Assembly: GCF_004917065.1 (NCBI RefSeq)
Contig: NZ_SSYA01000003.1
Location: forward strand, 766,318-830,317
Source: Geomonas ferrireducens
GTDB taxonomy: Bacteria; Desulfobacterota; Desulfuromonadia; Geobacterales; Geobacteraceae
DNA: 64,000 nt
Direction of reading: 5' to 3'
Part shown: in pieces, positions 9,719 to 18,839 of the stretch
Layout of the letters: every line of letters begins with the position of its first letter
Position numbering within the stretch: the stretch's first letter is position 1
Made by a program: the position numbers and the translations under genes
The notes under the pieces: generated by a model
Seen by the model: the letters and a program-made list of their open reading frames with translations, nothing else
Told to the model about the DNA's origin: nothing
Database searches by the model: none

Positions 9719-11766
9719 GCCGCACATCCGTGGAACGGCTGCCGGAGCACCTGGGGCTGGTCGAGTGGTTTCGCCCCGGCGAGCGGGACCGGGTGGAGCG
9801 GGTGCTTGCCGACCTAGAAAAGCTCGGCGTGAAGCGCCTCAGGACCGGCATCTCCTGGGCGGACTGGTACACGAGCGAGGGGAAAAGCTGGTACGAGTGG
9901 CTCATCCCGCGCCTGTCCGGCGTCGTGGAGCTCCTCCCTTGCGTCCTTTACACGCCCCCCTCCATCGGCATCGAGCCTAAAACCTCCTCACCGCCTAGGC
10001 GCGCCCGGGACTACGCCGACTTCATCGACCTTTTCATCACCTCCTTTGGCGAACACTTCGAGTACGTAGAGCTCTGGAACGAGCCCAACAACCTGAGCGA
10101 ATGGGACTGGACCCTCGACCCGCACTGGAGCGGCTTCGGCGAGATGATCGGGGCCGCCGCCTACTGGGCCAAAAAACGCGGTAAGAAAACCGTGCTGGGG
10201 GGCATGAGCCCGATCGACGGGCACTGGCTTTGTCGCATGTTCGACCTGGGCGTGATGGACTACATCGACGTGGTGGGAATCCACGGCTTCCCGGACATCT
10301 TCGACTACACCTGGAAGGGGTGGGCGCGCAACATCGCCATGGTGCGGGAGATCCTGGACGAGCGTGGCGCCGCCTGCGAGATCTGGGTCACCGAGGCGGG
10401 GTTTTCCACCTGGCAGCACGACGAGTTCAAGCAGGCCCGGGTCTTTCTGGAACTTCTCGGTGCCCCGGCGCAGCGCATCTACTGGTACGGCGCCGACGAC
10501 CTCGACCCGGCGCTCGCTGCCGTGGACCGCTTCCATCTGGACGAGCGGGAATACTTCTTCGGCTTCAAAAAGGCGGACGGCACCCCGAAGCTCCTCTACC
10601 GGCTGCTGGAAAAGGAGAGCGTCACCGCGCTGAAGCGGATCGACCAGGCGGCTCGCACATGCGCCACGGCCGGTCCGGGGAAGGCCATCCTCGTCACCGG
10701 CGGCGCAGGCTTCATCGGGACGAACCTCGTACACCGCCTGACGCGGGACGGCCACCGGGTCATCGTCTACGACAACCTCTCGCGTGAAGGGGTGGAGGAG
10801 AACCTTCTCTGGCTCACCGAGAACTGCGGCGACCGGCTCGAGGTGCGGATCGCCGACACCCGGAACCACCTGGCACTCCAGGACGCCATCGCCCGCTCCT
10901 CGCACGTCTACCACTTCGCGGCGCAGGTTGCGGTGACCACGAGTGTCGACAACCCGTCCGCCGACTTCGCGGTGAACGGGCAAGGGACCTTCGCGCTCCT
11001 CGAGGCGATCCGCACCGCCAAGGAGCCCCCCTCGCTTCTGTTCACCTCGACCAACAAGGTCTACGGCGGGATCGAGGGATGCCGCATCCGCAAAAGCGGC
11101 TCGCGCTACGAACCGACCGACCCGGCGCTGCGTGAACGCGGCTTCGGCGAGGGAACCCCGCTCGACTTTTTGAGCCCGTACGGCTGCTCCAAGGGGTGCG
11201 CCGACCAGTACGTGCTCGATTACGCCCGCAGCTTCGGGATCCACGCCGCCGTCTTCCGGATGAGCTGCATCTACGGACCGCACCAGTACGGCACCGAGGA
11301 CCAGGGGTGGGTGGCGCACTTCGCCATCCGCACCCTCAAGGGGGAGCCGATCACCCTGTACGGCGACGGCTGTCAGGTGCGCGACCTGCTCTTCGTCGAG
11401 GACCTGGTGGAGGCGATGTGCCGGGCCCGCGAGGAGATGCCGCGCCTCACCGGGCAGGCTTTCAACATCGGGGGAGGCCCCGAGCGCACCATAAGCCTCT
11501 TGGAACTTCTGGAGTTGTTGCGCGGGCTGCACGGCCGCCTGCCGCAGGTCTCCTTCGATGCATGGCGCACCGGCGACCAACGCTATTACGTGTCGGATAT
11601 CGGCAAGTTCAACGGCGCCTGCGGCTGGACGCCGCGCCACTCGGTCGAGGAAGGGGTGGAGCGGCTGTACCGGTGGCTCTGTGCGTCGATGCGCCTTGAG
11701 CCCGAGCGGACCTCGGGTAAGGCGGGAAGAAAACGGTACCCGGCTTCGGGTGTGGAGGCGATGTGA
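9715..11766 (+). CDS. Fusion: clan-A glycoside-hydrolase-like domain plus extended-SDR sugar epimerase
   Basis: The start at 9715 is coupled to the upstream stop by ATGA. The 683-residue product has two parts. Residues 1 to about 310 form a TIM-barrel glycosidase-like domain with VELWNEPNN (acid/base Glu123) and WVTEAGFST (candidate nucleophile Glu227), as in clan GH-A beta-glycosidases. Residues 322-683 are an extended SDR with LVTGGAGFIGTN, TSTNKVYGG and SPYGCSKG (YxxxK), closest in style to CDP-paratose/tyvelose 2-epimerases. No signal peptide is seen, so both activities would be cytoplasmic. The combination is unusual; substrate unknown. Confidence 0.85.
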   Translation: MSRTSVERLPEHLGLVEWFRPGERDRVERVLADLEKLGVKRLRTGISWADWYTSEGKSWYEWLIPRLSGVVELLPCVLYTPPSIGIEPKTSSPPRRARDYADFIDLFITSFGEHFEYVELWNEPNNLSEWDWTLDPHWSGFGEMIGAAAYWAKKRGKKTVLGGMSPIDGHWLCRMFDLGVMDYIDVVGIHGFPDIFDYTWKGWARNIAMVREILDERGAACEIWVTEAGFSTWQHDEFKQARVFLELLGAPAQRIYWYGADDLDPALAAVDRFHLDEREYFFGFKKADGTPKLLYRLLEKESVTALKRIDQAARTCATAGPGKAILVTGGAGFIGTNLVHRLTRDGHRVIVYDNLSREGVEENLLWLTENCGDRLEVRIADTRNHLALQDAIARSSHVYHFAAQVAVTTSVDNPSADFAVNGQGTFALLEAIRTAKEPPSLLFTSTNKVYGGIEGCRIRKSGSRYEPTDPALRERGFGEGTPLDFLSPYGCSKGCADQYVLDYARSFGIHAAVFRMSCIYGPHQYGTEDQGWVAHFAIRTLKGEPITLYGDGCQVRDLLFVEDLVEAMCRAREEMPRLTGQAFNIGGGPERTISLLELLELLRGLHGRLPQVSFDAWRTGDQRYYVSDIGKFNGACGWTPRHSVEEGVERLYRWLCASMRLEPERTSGKAGRKRYPASGVEAM

Positions 11767-12737
11767 TGGGCGAGACCATGGACGCGGCGGTGATCACGGG
11801 ACCGGGTGAAGCGGAGGTGAATAGGGTGCCGCGCCCCGAACCGGGTGCTGGCGAGGTGCTGGTCGCCCTTGAGGGGTGCGGCGTCTGCGCCTCGAACCTG
11901 CCGCTTTGGCAGGGGCGCCCCTGGTTCAGCTATCCGGCCCTTCCCGGCGCGCCGGGCCACGAGGGATGGGGAAGGGTGCAGGCGCTGGGGGACGGGGCGC
12001 AGGGTGTGAAGGTTGGGGACCGCATCGCCTTTCTCTCCAACAACGCCTACGCTCAGTTTGATCTGGTGCGCACCGACGCCCTGGTGAAGATCCCGCCATC
12101 CCTGGACGACCAGCCTTTCCCGGGCGAACCGGTCGGGTGCGCCATGAACGTCTTTCGCCGCAGCTGCATTGAGCCAGGGCAGACGGTGGCGCTGATCGGC
12201 GCCGGTTTTCTTGGGGCCATCTTCACTTCCCTTGCCGCCGCGCGCGGCGCACGGGTCATTGCCATCTCGCGTCGCAGCTTTGCGCTTGAGCTCGCCAGGC
12301 GCTGCGGCGCCGAAGAGACCGTGCTGCTCGACGACCACCAGCGGGTGATGGACCGGGTGCGGGAGATAGCCGGCGAGCGTGGGTGCGACCGCGTCATTGA
12401 GGCGACCGGTCATCAGTGGCCGCTGGACCTTGCCGGAGAGCTGGTCCGCGAGGGGGGCAAGATCATCATCGCCGGGTACCACCAGGACGGTCTGCGCCAG
12501 GTGAACCTCCAGCTCTGGAACTGGAAGGGGATCGACGTCATCAACGCGCACGAGCGCGACGCGCGGGTCTACCTGGAGGGGATGCGGGCGGGGATCGCCG
12601 CCGTTGAGTCGAGGATGTTCCCGCTCGGCGAACTCATCACGCACAGCTTTCCGCTTGCGGGGCTGGCACGCGCCTACCGGATCATGGAGGAGCGTCCCGA
12701 CGGTTTTCTGAAGGGGATGATCCGCATCGGCCAGTAA
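11766..12737 (+). CDS. Zinc-type medium-chain alcohol/polyol dehydrogenase
   Basis: The ATG at 11766 overlaps the previous stop by one base (TGATG) and has GGAGG upstream. The 323-residue product has the catalytic zinc ligand motif GCGVCASN, the GHEGWG motif, and the cofactor fold VALIGAGFLGAIF. The four-Cys structural zinc loop is missing. It resembles sorbitol/threonine-dehydrogenase-like MDR enzymes in sugar clusters. Together with the next gene it probably oxidises or reduces a sugar hydroxyl of the cluster's substrate. Substrate cannot be predicted. Confidence 0.82.
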   Translation: MGETMDAAVITGPGEAEVNRVPRPEPGAGEVLVALEGCGVCASNLPLWQGRPWFSYPALPGAPGHEGWGRVQALGDGAQGVKVGDRIAFLSNNAYAQFDLVRTDALVKIPPSLDDQPFPGEPVGCAMNVFRRSCIEPGQTVALIGAGFLGAIFTSLAAARGARVIAISRRSFALELARRCGAEETVLLDDHQRVMDRVREIAGERGCDRVIEATGHQWPLDLAGELVREGGKIIIAGYHQDGLRQVNLQLWNWKGIDVINAHERDARVYLEGMRAGIAAVESRMFPLGELITHSFPLAGLARAYRIMEERPDGFLKGMIRIGQ

Positions 12738-12752
12738 AGGAAAGGGGAAAGG

Positions 12753-13754
12753 ATGAAGAAGAAAATGGCATTGCCCAGGGTGGGTTTTCTGGGAACCGGC
12801 TGGATCGGCCGTCACAGGATGCAGGCCATTGCCTTGAGCGGCGAGGCGGAGGTCGCCGCGATCGCCGATCCCTGCGAGGAGAACGCGCGGGAGGCGGCGA
12901 AGCTTGCCCCCGAGGCGGTGCTGGTCGAGGACCTCGATGCGCTCTTGGAGCTCGACCTCGACGCAGTGGTGATCGCGACCCCTTCCGCCGGGCATTGCTA
13001 CCAGGCCCTGCGCGCCCTGGACCGTGGGCTTGCCGTATTCTGCCAGAAGCCCTTGGGGAGAAACGCCGAGGAGGCCCAGCTCGTGGTGCATGCGGCCCGG
13101 TCGATGAACCGGCTTTTGGGGGTCGATTTCTCCTACCGTTTCGCCGACGGGATCATGAAGATCCACCAGTTGGTCAGCTCCGGTGAAATCGGTCAGGTCT
13201 ACGCCGCTGACCTCACCTTCCACAACGCCTACGGCCCGGACAAGCCCTGGTTCTACGATCCCGAGCTTTCCGGTGGTGGCTGCCTGATTGATCTTGGCAG
13301 CCATCTGGTCGATCTCGCGCTCTGGTTTTTCGGCTACCCCGAGGTCCGCAGCGTCTCCAGCTCGATCTTCGCGGGCGGGGAGAGGTTGAAGACTGGGAGC
13401 GGCAAGGTCGAGGACTATGCGGTGGTGTCGCTCGTGCTGGAAGAGGGGCATGCCGTGCGCCTTGCCTGCTCCTGGAACGTCTCCGCGGGGCGCGACGCCG
13501 TCATCGAGTCGAGCTTCTACGGCACCCGCGGCGGCGTCAGCTTCAAGAACGTCCAGGGCTCCTTCTACGACTTCGTCGCCGAACGCTTCCGTGGCACCGC
13601 CTCGGAGACCATCTCCTCGCCTCCCGATGAGTGGGGTGGGCGCTGTGCCGTCGCCTGGGCGAGGCAGTTGCGGTTAGGCAAAGGCGCCTTCGACCCGCAG
13701 GCCGAGCACCTCGTGCGCGTGGCCCAGGTGCTGGACCAGGCGTACGGGAGATAG
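12753..13754 (+). CDS. Gfo/Idh/MocA-family oxidoreductase
   Basis: 333 residues with the N-terminal NAD(P)-binding motif GFLGTGWIGRHR and a C-terminal alpha/beta domain with GGGCLIDLGSHLVDLALWF, a strong GFO/IDH signature. The usual EKP motif is QKP here (FCQKPLGRN); the lysine is kept. The gene starts 15 bases after the MDR gene with a purine-rich ribosome site. The family oxidises or reduces sugars, inositols or nucleotide sugars. The pairing of MDR and Gfo/Idh suggests sequential redox chemistry on one sugar. Confidence 0.85.
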   Translation: MKKKMALPRVGFLGTGWIGRHRMQAIALSGEAEVAAIADPCEENAREAAKLAPEAVLVEDLDALLELDLDAVVIATPSAGHCYQALRALDRGLAVFCQKPLGRNAEEAQLVVHAARSMNRLLGVDFSYRFADGIMKIHQLVSSGEIGQVYAADLTFHNAYGPDKPWFYDPELSGGGCLIDLGSHLVDLALWFFGYPEVRSVSSSIFAGGERLKTGSGKVEDYAVVSLVLEEGHAVRLACSWNVSAGRDAVIESSFYGTRGGVSFKNVQGSFYDFVAERFRGTASETISSPPDEWGGRCAVAWARQLRLGKGAFDPQAEHLVRVAQVLDQAYGR

Positions 13755-13799
13755 CGCGCGGTTCGTCTGGGGAATTCATGAAGGTATCTCTCAATGAAA

Positions 13800-13990
13800 C
13801 CACGAAGCGCTGTCCGTGAATTCGCGTCCTCCCCTTTGCGAAGGGGAGACAGAGGGGATTTGCCTTGGGTTGACTCCTGAAACGGCTGCAGTGCTGGAAG
13901 AGATATTTCGTACATGCCGACGAAGAGCAAATCCCCCCTGTCCCCCCTTCGCAAAGTGGGGGACGTAAGGGCTCTTGCCGCGCTTCGTGG
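13800..13990. repeat. Inverted repeat pair bounded by CCACGAAGCG (copy 2)
   Basis: A 191-base element occupying most of the gap 13755-14079. Both ends are inverted copies: CCACGAAGCG at 13800 and CGCTTCGTGG ending at 13990. Each arm has a G/C-run palindrome (CCCCTTTGCGAAGGGG near 13830; CCCCCCTTCGCAAAGTGGGG near 13942) followed by ACAG(A/G)GGGGATTTGC in opposite orientation. About 60 bases of unrelated sequence form the centre. No ORF or transposase is present. The structure resembles a REP pair (BIME) or a MITE. Confidence 0.85.
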
Positions 13991-14079
13991 GCAGTTGAAC
14001 TCTACGCTTCCGACCTTCCGGCAAAAACCACGCAATAAGGTTGGCTAAGGCGGGACTTACTTTGAGAGGCGTGTTGTTC

Positions 14080-15201
14080 ATGAACGAACCGGTCCACACA
14101 GCAGGGAAGGGGGGCAAAATCACGCCGCCGGGACTCGTCCTGATGACGGCCGACCCCATCGGCGGGGTCTGGAATTACGCCCTCGAACTCGCGCGCGGGC
14201 TCTCGGTCCATGGCGTGCAGGTGGCGCTGGCGACGATGGGGCAGCCGCTCTCACCGGAACAGCGGCGTGAGGTGGCCGAGGAGGGAAACTTAACCCTCTA
14301 CGAAAGCGGGTACCGCCTCGAGTGGATGGACGATCCCTGGCGCGACGTCGAGTTGAGCGGGGAGTGGCTTTTATCGCTCGAGGCGGAACTGCAGCCTGAT
14401 CTCGTGCATCTGAACGGCTACGTCCACGCAGCACTCCCCTGGCGAAGCCCCTGCTTGGTCGTCGCCCACTCCTGCGTTCTTTCCTGGTATCAGGCGGTGC
14501 GCGGTAAAGAGGCGCCGCAGCGTCTGCACGAATACCGCGACCGGGTGACCCGAGGACTCGCCGCGGCAGGACTGGTCGCGGCCCCATCGGCGGCCATGCT
14601 GGAAGCAATACGCCGCATCTACCTCCCGCTGCCGGACGCGCAGGTGGTCTACAACGCGCGGGCACGCACCCGCTTCCGTCCGGGGAGGAAGGAGGATTTC
14701 ATCCTCACCGTGGGACGGGTATGGGACGACGCGAAGAACATAGCGGCGCTCGTGAAGAACGCCTACGACCTGCCGTGGCCGGTGTACGTGGCGGGTGAGA
14801 TCAACCGCCCAGACGGCGGGTCCGCTGCGGTGGAAGGGGTGAATCGCCTCGGCGTCCTCGCTCCCGACGCGCTTGCCCCCTGGTACGCGGCGGCGTCGGT
14901 CTACGCGCTCCCCGCGCGCTACGAGCCTTTCGGACTCACCGTTTTGGAGGCGGCCCTCTCGGGGTGCGCCCTCGTTCTCGGCGACATCCCGAGCCTGCGT
15001 GAGCTGTGGGATGGGGCGGCCGTATTCGTCGACCCGGAGTCCCCCGAGGCACTGCAAGGCGAGCTCTGCGCTCTCTGCGCCGACCGTAACCGCCAGGCGC
15101 GCCTTGGGGAAAAGGCGCTGGAACGAAGCCGCAGCTTCTCCGCCGCCAGAATGACCGCCGGCTACCTCGACCTCTACGACCGGCTCCGGGAGCAGGCGTA
15201 A
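14080..15201 (+). CDS. GT4-family glycosyltransferase
   Basis: The ATG at 14080 is preferred to the TTG at 14041, which lies close to the repeat. The 373-residue GT-B protein has MTADPIGGVWNYALELARGL at the N-terminus (a GGVWxY acceptor-domain motif), a mid-protein VGRVWDDAKN, and RYEPFGLTVLEAALSGC, the E-x7-E donor-binding motif of GT4. It should transfer a sugar from a nucleotide donor with retention of configuration. It is cytoplasmic or peripheral, without membrane segments. Confidence 0.85.
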   Translation: MNEPVHTAGKGGKITPPGLVLMTADPIGGVWNYALELARGLSVHGVQVALATMGQPLSPEQRREVAEEGNLTLYESGYRLEWMDDPWRDVELSGEWLLSLEAELQPDLVHLNGYVHAALPWRSPCLVVAHSCVLSWYQAVRGKEAPQRLHEYRDRVTRGLAAAGLVAAPSAAMLEAIRRIYLPLPDAQVVYNARARTRFRPGRKEDFILTVGRVWDDAKNIAALVKNAYDLPWPVYVAGEINRPDGGSAAVEGVNRLGVLAPDALAPWYAAASVYALPARYEPFGLTVLEAALSGCALVLGDIPSLRELWDGAAVFVDPESPEALQGELCALCADRNRQARLGEKALERSRSFSAARMTAGYLDLYDRLREQA

Positions 15202-15227
15202 CAAATCACGCGACTACGGAAGGCCCC

Positions 15228-16325
15228 ATGCACATCGTAATGTTCTACCACTCCATCGTTTCGGACTGGAACCACGGCAATGCCCATTTCCTGCGCGGCG
15301 TGGTCACCGAACTGCGCCTCATGGGGCATGAGGTCGCGGTGTACGAGCCCGAGGAAGGGTGGAGCTACCGGAACATGTTGCGCGACAGCGGCGAATACGC
15401 GCTGCAGGAGTTCGAACAGGTCTACCCGGGGCTTGTCGGGATACGTTACCGGCTGGATGAGCTGGATCTGGACCGGGCCCTCGCGCAGGCGGACCTGGTG
15501 ATCGTGCACGAATGGAACGACCCGGAACTCGTCCGGCTGATCGGCCTGCACCGCAAGGGGGGCGGGCACTACCGGCTCCTCTTCCACGACACGCACCACC
15601 GAAGCGTCACCGATGCCGAGGGAATGGCCGCCTGTGATCTCTCAGGTTTCGACGGCGTCCTCGCCTATGGCGGGAAAATCAGGGACATCTACCTCGACCG
15701 CGGCTGGGCGAAAAGGGTGTGGGTCTGGCACGAGGCGGCGGACGTGAGGGTCTTCGCCCCGGTAGAGGGCGCTGACAAGGTGGGGGACGTGGTCTGGGTG
15801 GGCAACTGGGGCGACGACGAGCGCAGCGAGGAGATCCGCGAGTTTTTCGTCGAGCCGGTGCGACGCCTACATCTGAAAGCGGCGGTGTACGGGGTGCGCT
15901 ACCCGCGCCAGGCGCTGCAGCTCCTCGCCGAAAGCGGGATCGGCTACGGCGGCTGGCTCCCCAACTTCAACGTCCCAAGGGTTTTCAGCAGGTTCCGGCT
16001 CACCGTTCACATACCGCGCCGCCCTTACATGGAGGCGCTCCCCGGCATCCCCACCATCCGCCCCTTCGAGGCGCTTGCCTGCGGCATCCCGCTCCTTTCC
16101 GCCCCGTGGGTCGACTGCGACGGGCTCTTCGAGGCGGGTAAGGATCTTCTCTACGCCCGCGACGGGCGGGAGATGGAAGCCCGGATGAAGGCGCTGCTCG
16201 AGGACCCGGGCGAGGCGCACCGACTCGCCGCGCACGGGCGGCAGACCATCCTCGCACGGCACACCTGCCGGCACCGCGTCGACGAACTGCTCGGCATCTG
16301 CCGCGAGTTTGGGGTGGCAGATTAG
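15228..16325 (+). CDS. CgeB-like glycosyltransferase, paralogue 1
   Basis: 365 residues. The N-terminus MHIVMFYHSIVSDWNHGNAH has the W(N/G)xGxA layout shared with the two paralogues downstream. The C-terminus (RPFEALACGIPLLSAPWVDC, then a loop ending DLLYARDGREME) matches the GT-B C-terminal half seen in CgeB/Glyco_trans_1_2 proteins. It sits 26 bases after the GT4 gene. Donor and acceptor are unknown. It is followed by a 219-base repeat pair that separates it from the next paralogue. Confidence 0.8.
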   Translation: MHIVMFYHSIVSDWNHGNAHFLRGVVTELRLMGHEVAVYEPEEGWSYRNMLRDSGEYALQEFEQVYPGLVGIRYRLDELDLDRALAQADLVIVHEWNDPELVRLIGLHRKGGGHYRLLFHDTHHRSVTDAEGMAACDLSGFDGVLAYGGKIRDIYLDRGWAKRVWVWHEAADVRVFAPVEGADKVGDVVWVGNWGDDERSEEIREFFVEPVRRLHLKAAVYGVRYPRQALQLLAESGIGYGGWLPNFNVPRVFSRFRLTVHIPRRPYMEALPGIPTIRPFEALACGIPLLSAPWVDCDGLFEAGKDLLYARDGREMEARMKALLEDPGEAHRLAAHGRQTILARHTCRHRVDELLGICREFGVAD

Positions 16326-16354
16326 AAGTTCCGTGGGTATGGCTAAAAGGTCGT

Positions 16355-16573
16355 CCACGAAGCGTCGCAGGTGACCTTTTGCTCCCCCCTTTGCGAAGGG
16401 GGGCCGGGGGGGATTTGCTTTTTGTTGGCAGGTCCGAACAGAAGTTGCGCAGCATCTGCGATCAACTGCGCACTTTGCAGGAATGGTCTCGGTTGCATGG
16501 CAGAAACAAGGCAAATCCCCCCTTGCCCCCCTTCGCAAAGGGGGGGACGCTGGGCCCGCTTTCTGCTTCGTGG
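16355..16573. repeat. Inverted repeat pair bounded by CCACGAAGCG (copy 3)
   Basis: A 219-base element filling most of the gap 16326-16650. It begins CCACGAAGCG and ends GCTTCGTGG. The left arm has CCCCCCTTTGCGAAGGGGGG followed by GGGGGGATTTGC; the right arm has the inverted GCAAATCCCCCC and CCCCTTCGCAAAGGGGGGG. The centre (about 16420-16510) is unique and encodes nothing. The arms could pair into a long cruciform or RNA hairpin between two co-transcribed glycosyltransferase genes. Confidence 0.85.
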
Positions 16574-16650
16574 GAACACACATTGGTTCCCCGGATTCCC
16601 GGTCGAACCTCGGAATGCTCCGAAGAACTGCATAGAAAGGAAATAACTGC

Positions 16651-17754
16651 ATGGCCGCACCGCTCAACATCTCCTTTTTCGCCTCGAGCCTGGTATCCGC
16701 CTACTGGAACGGTGCCGCCACCTATTACCGCGGCATGGTGCGGGCGCTCGCCCGCCTGGGGCACCGCGTCACCTTCTACGAGCCGGACGCCTACGGGCGA
16801 CAGGCACACCGCGACATGGAGGACCCGGACTGGGCGACCGTCGTGGTCTACCCGGCGACCGAGGAGGGAGTGTTTAGTTCCCTCGAGGCGGCCCGCGGCT
16901 CGGATATCGTGGTGAAGGCGAGCGGAGTCGGGGTCTTCGACGCGCTGCTCGAGGCCGAAGTGCTCGGTCTGAAGCGGGAAGGAACCCAGGTGATCTTCTG
17001 GGACGTGGACGCACCGGCGACCTTGGAGCGGATCGGTACCCACCCGGCGGACCCGTTTCTCCCACTCGTGCCGCGGTACGACATGATCCTCACCTACGGC
17101 GGCGGCGACCCTGTCGTGCGGGCCTACCGGGGCTTCGGAGCGCGGGAGTGTATTCCCATCTACAACGCGCTCGACCCGGACACACATCACCCGGTCAGTC
17201 CCGACGAGCGCTTGCGCGCCGACCTCTCCTTCCTGGGGAACCGTCTGCCGGACCGCGAACGGCGCGTCGAGGAGTTCTTCCTGTCCGTAGCCGAAAGGCT
17301 ACCCCGGCGCAGTTTCCTTTTGGCCGGCAGCGGCTGGGAGGACAAGTCCAAAAGCGAGAACGTCCGCTACATAGGACACCTCGGCACCGGCGACCACAAC
17401 GCCTTCAACTGCAGCCCGATGGCGGTCCTCAACGTGAGCCGCGACGGCATGGCGAGATACGGCTTTTCCCCTGCCACCCGCGTTTTCGAGGCGGCGGGCG
17501 CAGGCGCCTGCATGATCACCGACCTATGGGAGGGGATCGGCGAGTTTTTCGAGCCGGAACGCGAGATCTTGGTCGCCGCGAACGGCGAGGAGGTGGCGCA
17601 GATCCTGGAGCGACTCACTCCCGCGCTTGCCGCGGAGGTGGGTAGAAAGGCGCGGGCGCGGGTACGTGCCGAGCACACCTACACGCACCGGGCAAGGCAG
17701 TTCGAGGAGATCTTCTCCGCCGGATCGGCGCGGCGCATCGGGAGGTTGCCATGA
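16651..17754 (+). CDS. CgeB-like glycosyltransferase, paralogue 2
   Basis: 367 residues. The N-terminal SLVSAYWNGAATYYRGMVRA and GHRVTFYEPDAYGRQAHRD align with the flanking paralogues. A central ILTYGGGDPVVRAYRGFGAR is followed by the GT-B C-terminal RVFEAAGAGACMITDLWEGI and a His/Arg-rich end. The family reaction is sugar transfer from a nucleotide donor; substrates are unknown. Its stop overlaps the next start by ATGA. Confidence 0.8.
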   Translation: MAAPLNISFFASSLVSAYWNGAATYYRGMVRALARLGHRVTFYEPDAYGRQAHRDMEDPDWATVVVYPATEEGVFSSLEAARGSDIVVKASGVGVFDALLEAEVLGLKREGTQVIFWDVDAPATLERIGTHPADPFLPLVPRYDMILTYGGGDPVVRAYRGFGARECIPIYNALDPDTHHPVSPDERLRADLSFLGNRLPDRERRVEEFFLSVAERLPRRSFLLAGSGWEDKSKSENVRYIGHLGTGDHNAFNCSPMAVLNVSRDGMARYGFSPATRVFEAAGAGACMITDLWEGIGEFFEPEREILVAANGEEVAQILERLTPALAAEVGRKARARVRAEHTYTHRARQFEEIFSAGSARRIGRLP

Positions 17755-18806
17755 AGATAGTCGTCCTTGGGCTCTCCATCACCTCTTCCTGGGGAAACGG
17801 TCACGCCACCACCTACCGGGGCCTTTTGCGCGAGATGGATCGGCGCGGACACGAGATCCTCTTCCTCGAGCGCGACGCGCGCTGGTACGAGGCGCACCGC
17901 GACCTCCCGGAGCCGCCATTTTGCAGGACGCTTCTCTACGGCTCACTCGACGAGCTTTTCTCCGAATACGGCCCGGAGATCTGTGATGCCGACTGCGTCA
18001 TCGTCGGCTCCTACGTCTACCAGGGGATCGAGGTCGGGAAGTGGGTGAGCCGGCACGCACGGGGGATCAAGGCCTTCTACGACATAGACACCCCGGTGAC
18101 CCTGGCCGCCCTTGCCAGGGGGGAGTGCCAGTACCTGAGCGAGGACCTTATCCCCTGCTACGACCTCTACCTCTCTTTCACCGGCGGCCCGACCCTCGAC
18201 CATCTTGAACGCCACTACGGCTCGCGTGCCGCGCGCCCCCTTTACTGTTCCGTCGACCCCCTGGTGCACTTCCCGATGCCGGTGACGCCGCGCTGGGATC
18301 TGGGCTACCTCGGCACCTACAGTGACGATCGGCAGCCCGGTCTGGAGCAGCTCCTTTTTCAGCCAGCCTTCCACTGGCGCAAGGGGCGTTTCGTGGTGGC
18401 AGGGGCGCAGTACCCCGCCTCGCTCAAGTGGCCTGAGAACACGCACCACATCGAGCATCTTCCTCCGGAGTGTCACAGCGAGTTCTACAGCTCGCAGCGC
18501 TTCACGCTCAACCTGACCCGCAGACAGATGCTAGTCGCGGGCTATTCCCCGAGCGTGCGCCTCTTCGAGGCGGCCGCCTGCGCCGTTCCCGTTGTGTCGG
18601 ACCGCTGGCCTGGCCTTGAAGAGTTCTTTACCCCGGGCGAAGAGATCCTCGTAGCCTCCAGCGCCGAGGAAATGCTCCGCTTCCTGCAGCGCTTCCCCGA
18701 GGAGGAGCGCCGCGCCATCGGGGAGCGCGCCCGCGCCCGGGTACTCGGCCACCACTCAGCCGCCTGCCGGGCGGAAGAACTCGAAGAATACCTGACCGCG
18801 CTGTAG
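17751..18806 (+). CDS. CgeB-like glycosyltransferase, paralogue 3
   Basis: 351 residues, coupled to paralogue 2 by a four-base overlap with GGGAGG before the ATG. It shares ITSSWGNGHATTYRGLLREM and FLERDARWYEAHRDLPEP with paralogue 2, and the C-terminal RLFEAAACAVPVVSDRWPGL. Its closest visible relative is the immediate upstream gene, so the pair probably arose by tandem duplication. Retention of three intact copies suggests three distinct transfer steps or acceptors. Confidence 0.8.
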   Translation: MKIVVLGLSITSSWGNGHATTYRGLLREMDRRGHEILFLERDARWYEAHRDLPEPPFCRTLLYGSLDELFSEYGPEICDADCVIVGSYVYQGIEVGKWVSRHARGIKAFYDIDTPVTLAALARGECQYLSEDLIPCYDLYLSFTGGPTLDHLERHYGSRAARPLYCSVDPLVHFPMPVTPRWDLGYLGTYSDDRQPGLEQLLFQPAFHWRKGRFVVAGAQYPASLKWPENTHHIEHLPPECHSEFYSSQRFTLNLTRRQMLVAGYSPSVRLFEAAACAVPVVSDRWPGLEEFFTPGEEILVASSAEEMLRFLQRFPEEERRAIGERARARVLGHHSAACRAEELEEYLTAL

Positions 18807-18839
18807 CGGCGGGGAAAACAATTCACGAAAGGTAGCCGC

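Noticed and set aside
11586-13451. A 621-codon open frame on the minus strand
   Set aside because: It lies antisense to the clear MDR and Gfo/Idh genes, is rich in Pro, Arg, His and Gly and shows no motif; it is a by-product of high GC. The same applies to the 550-codon minus frame at 9988-11640.
13800-16573. CRISPR-like array of G-run repeats
   Set aside because: Units are inverted relative to one another, irregularly spaced and lack uniform spacers; no cas gene is present.
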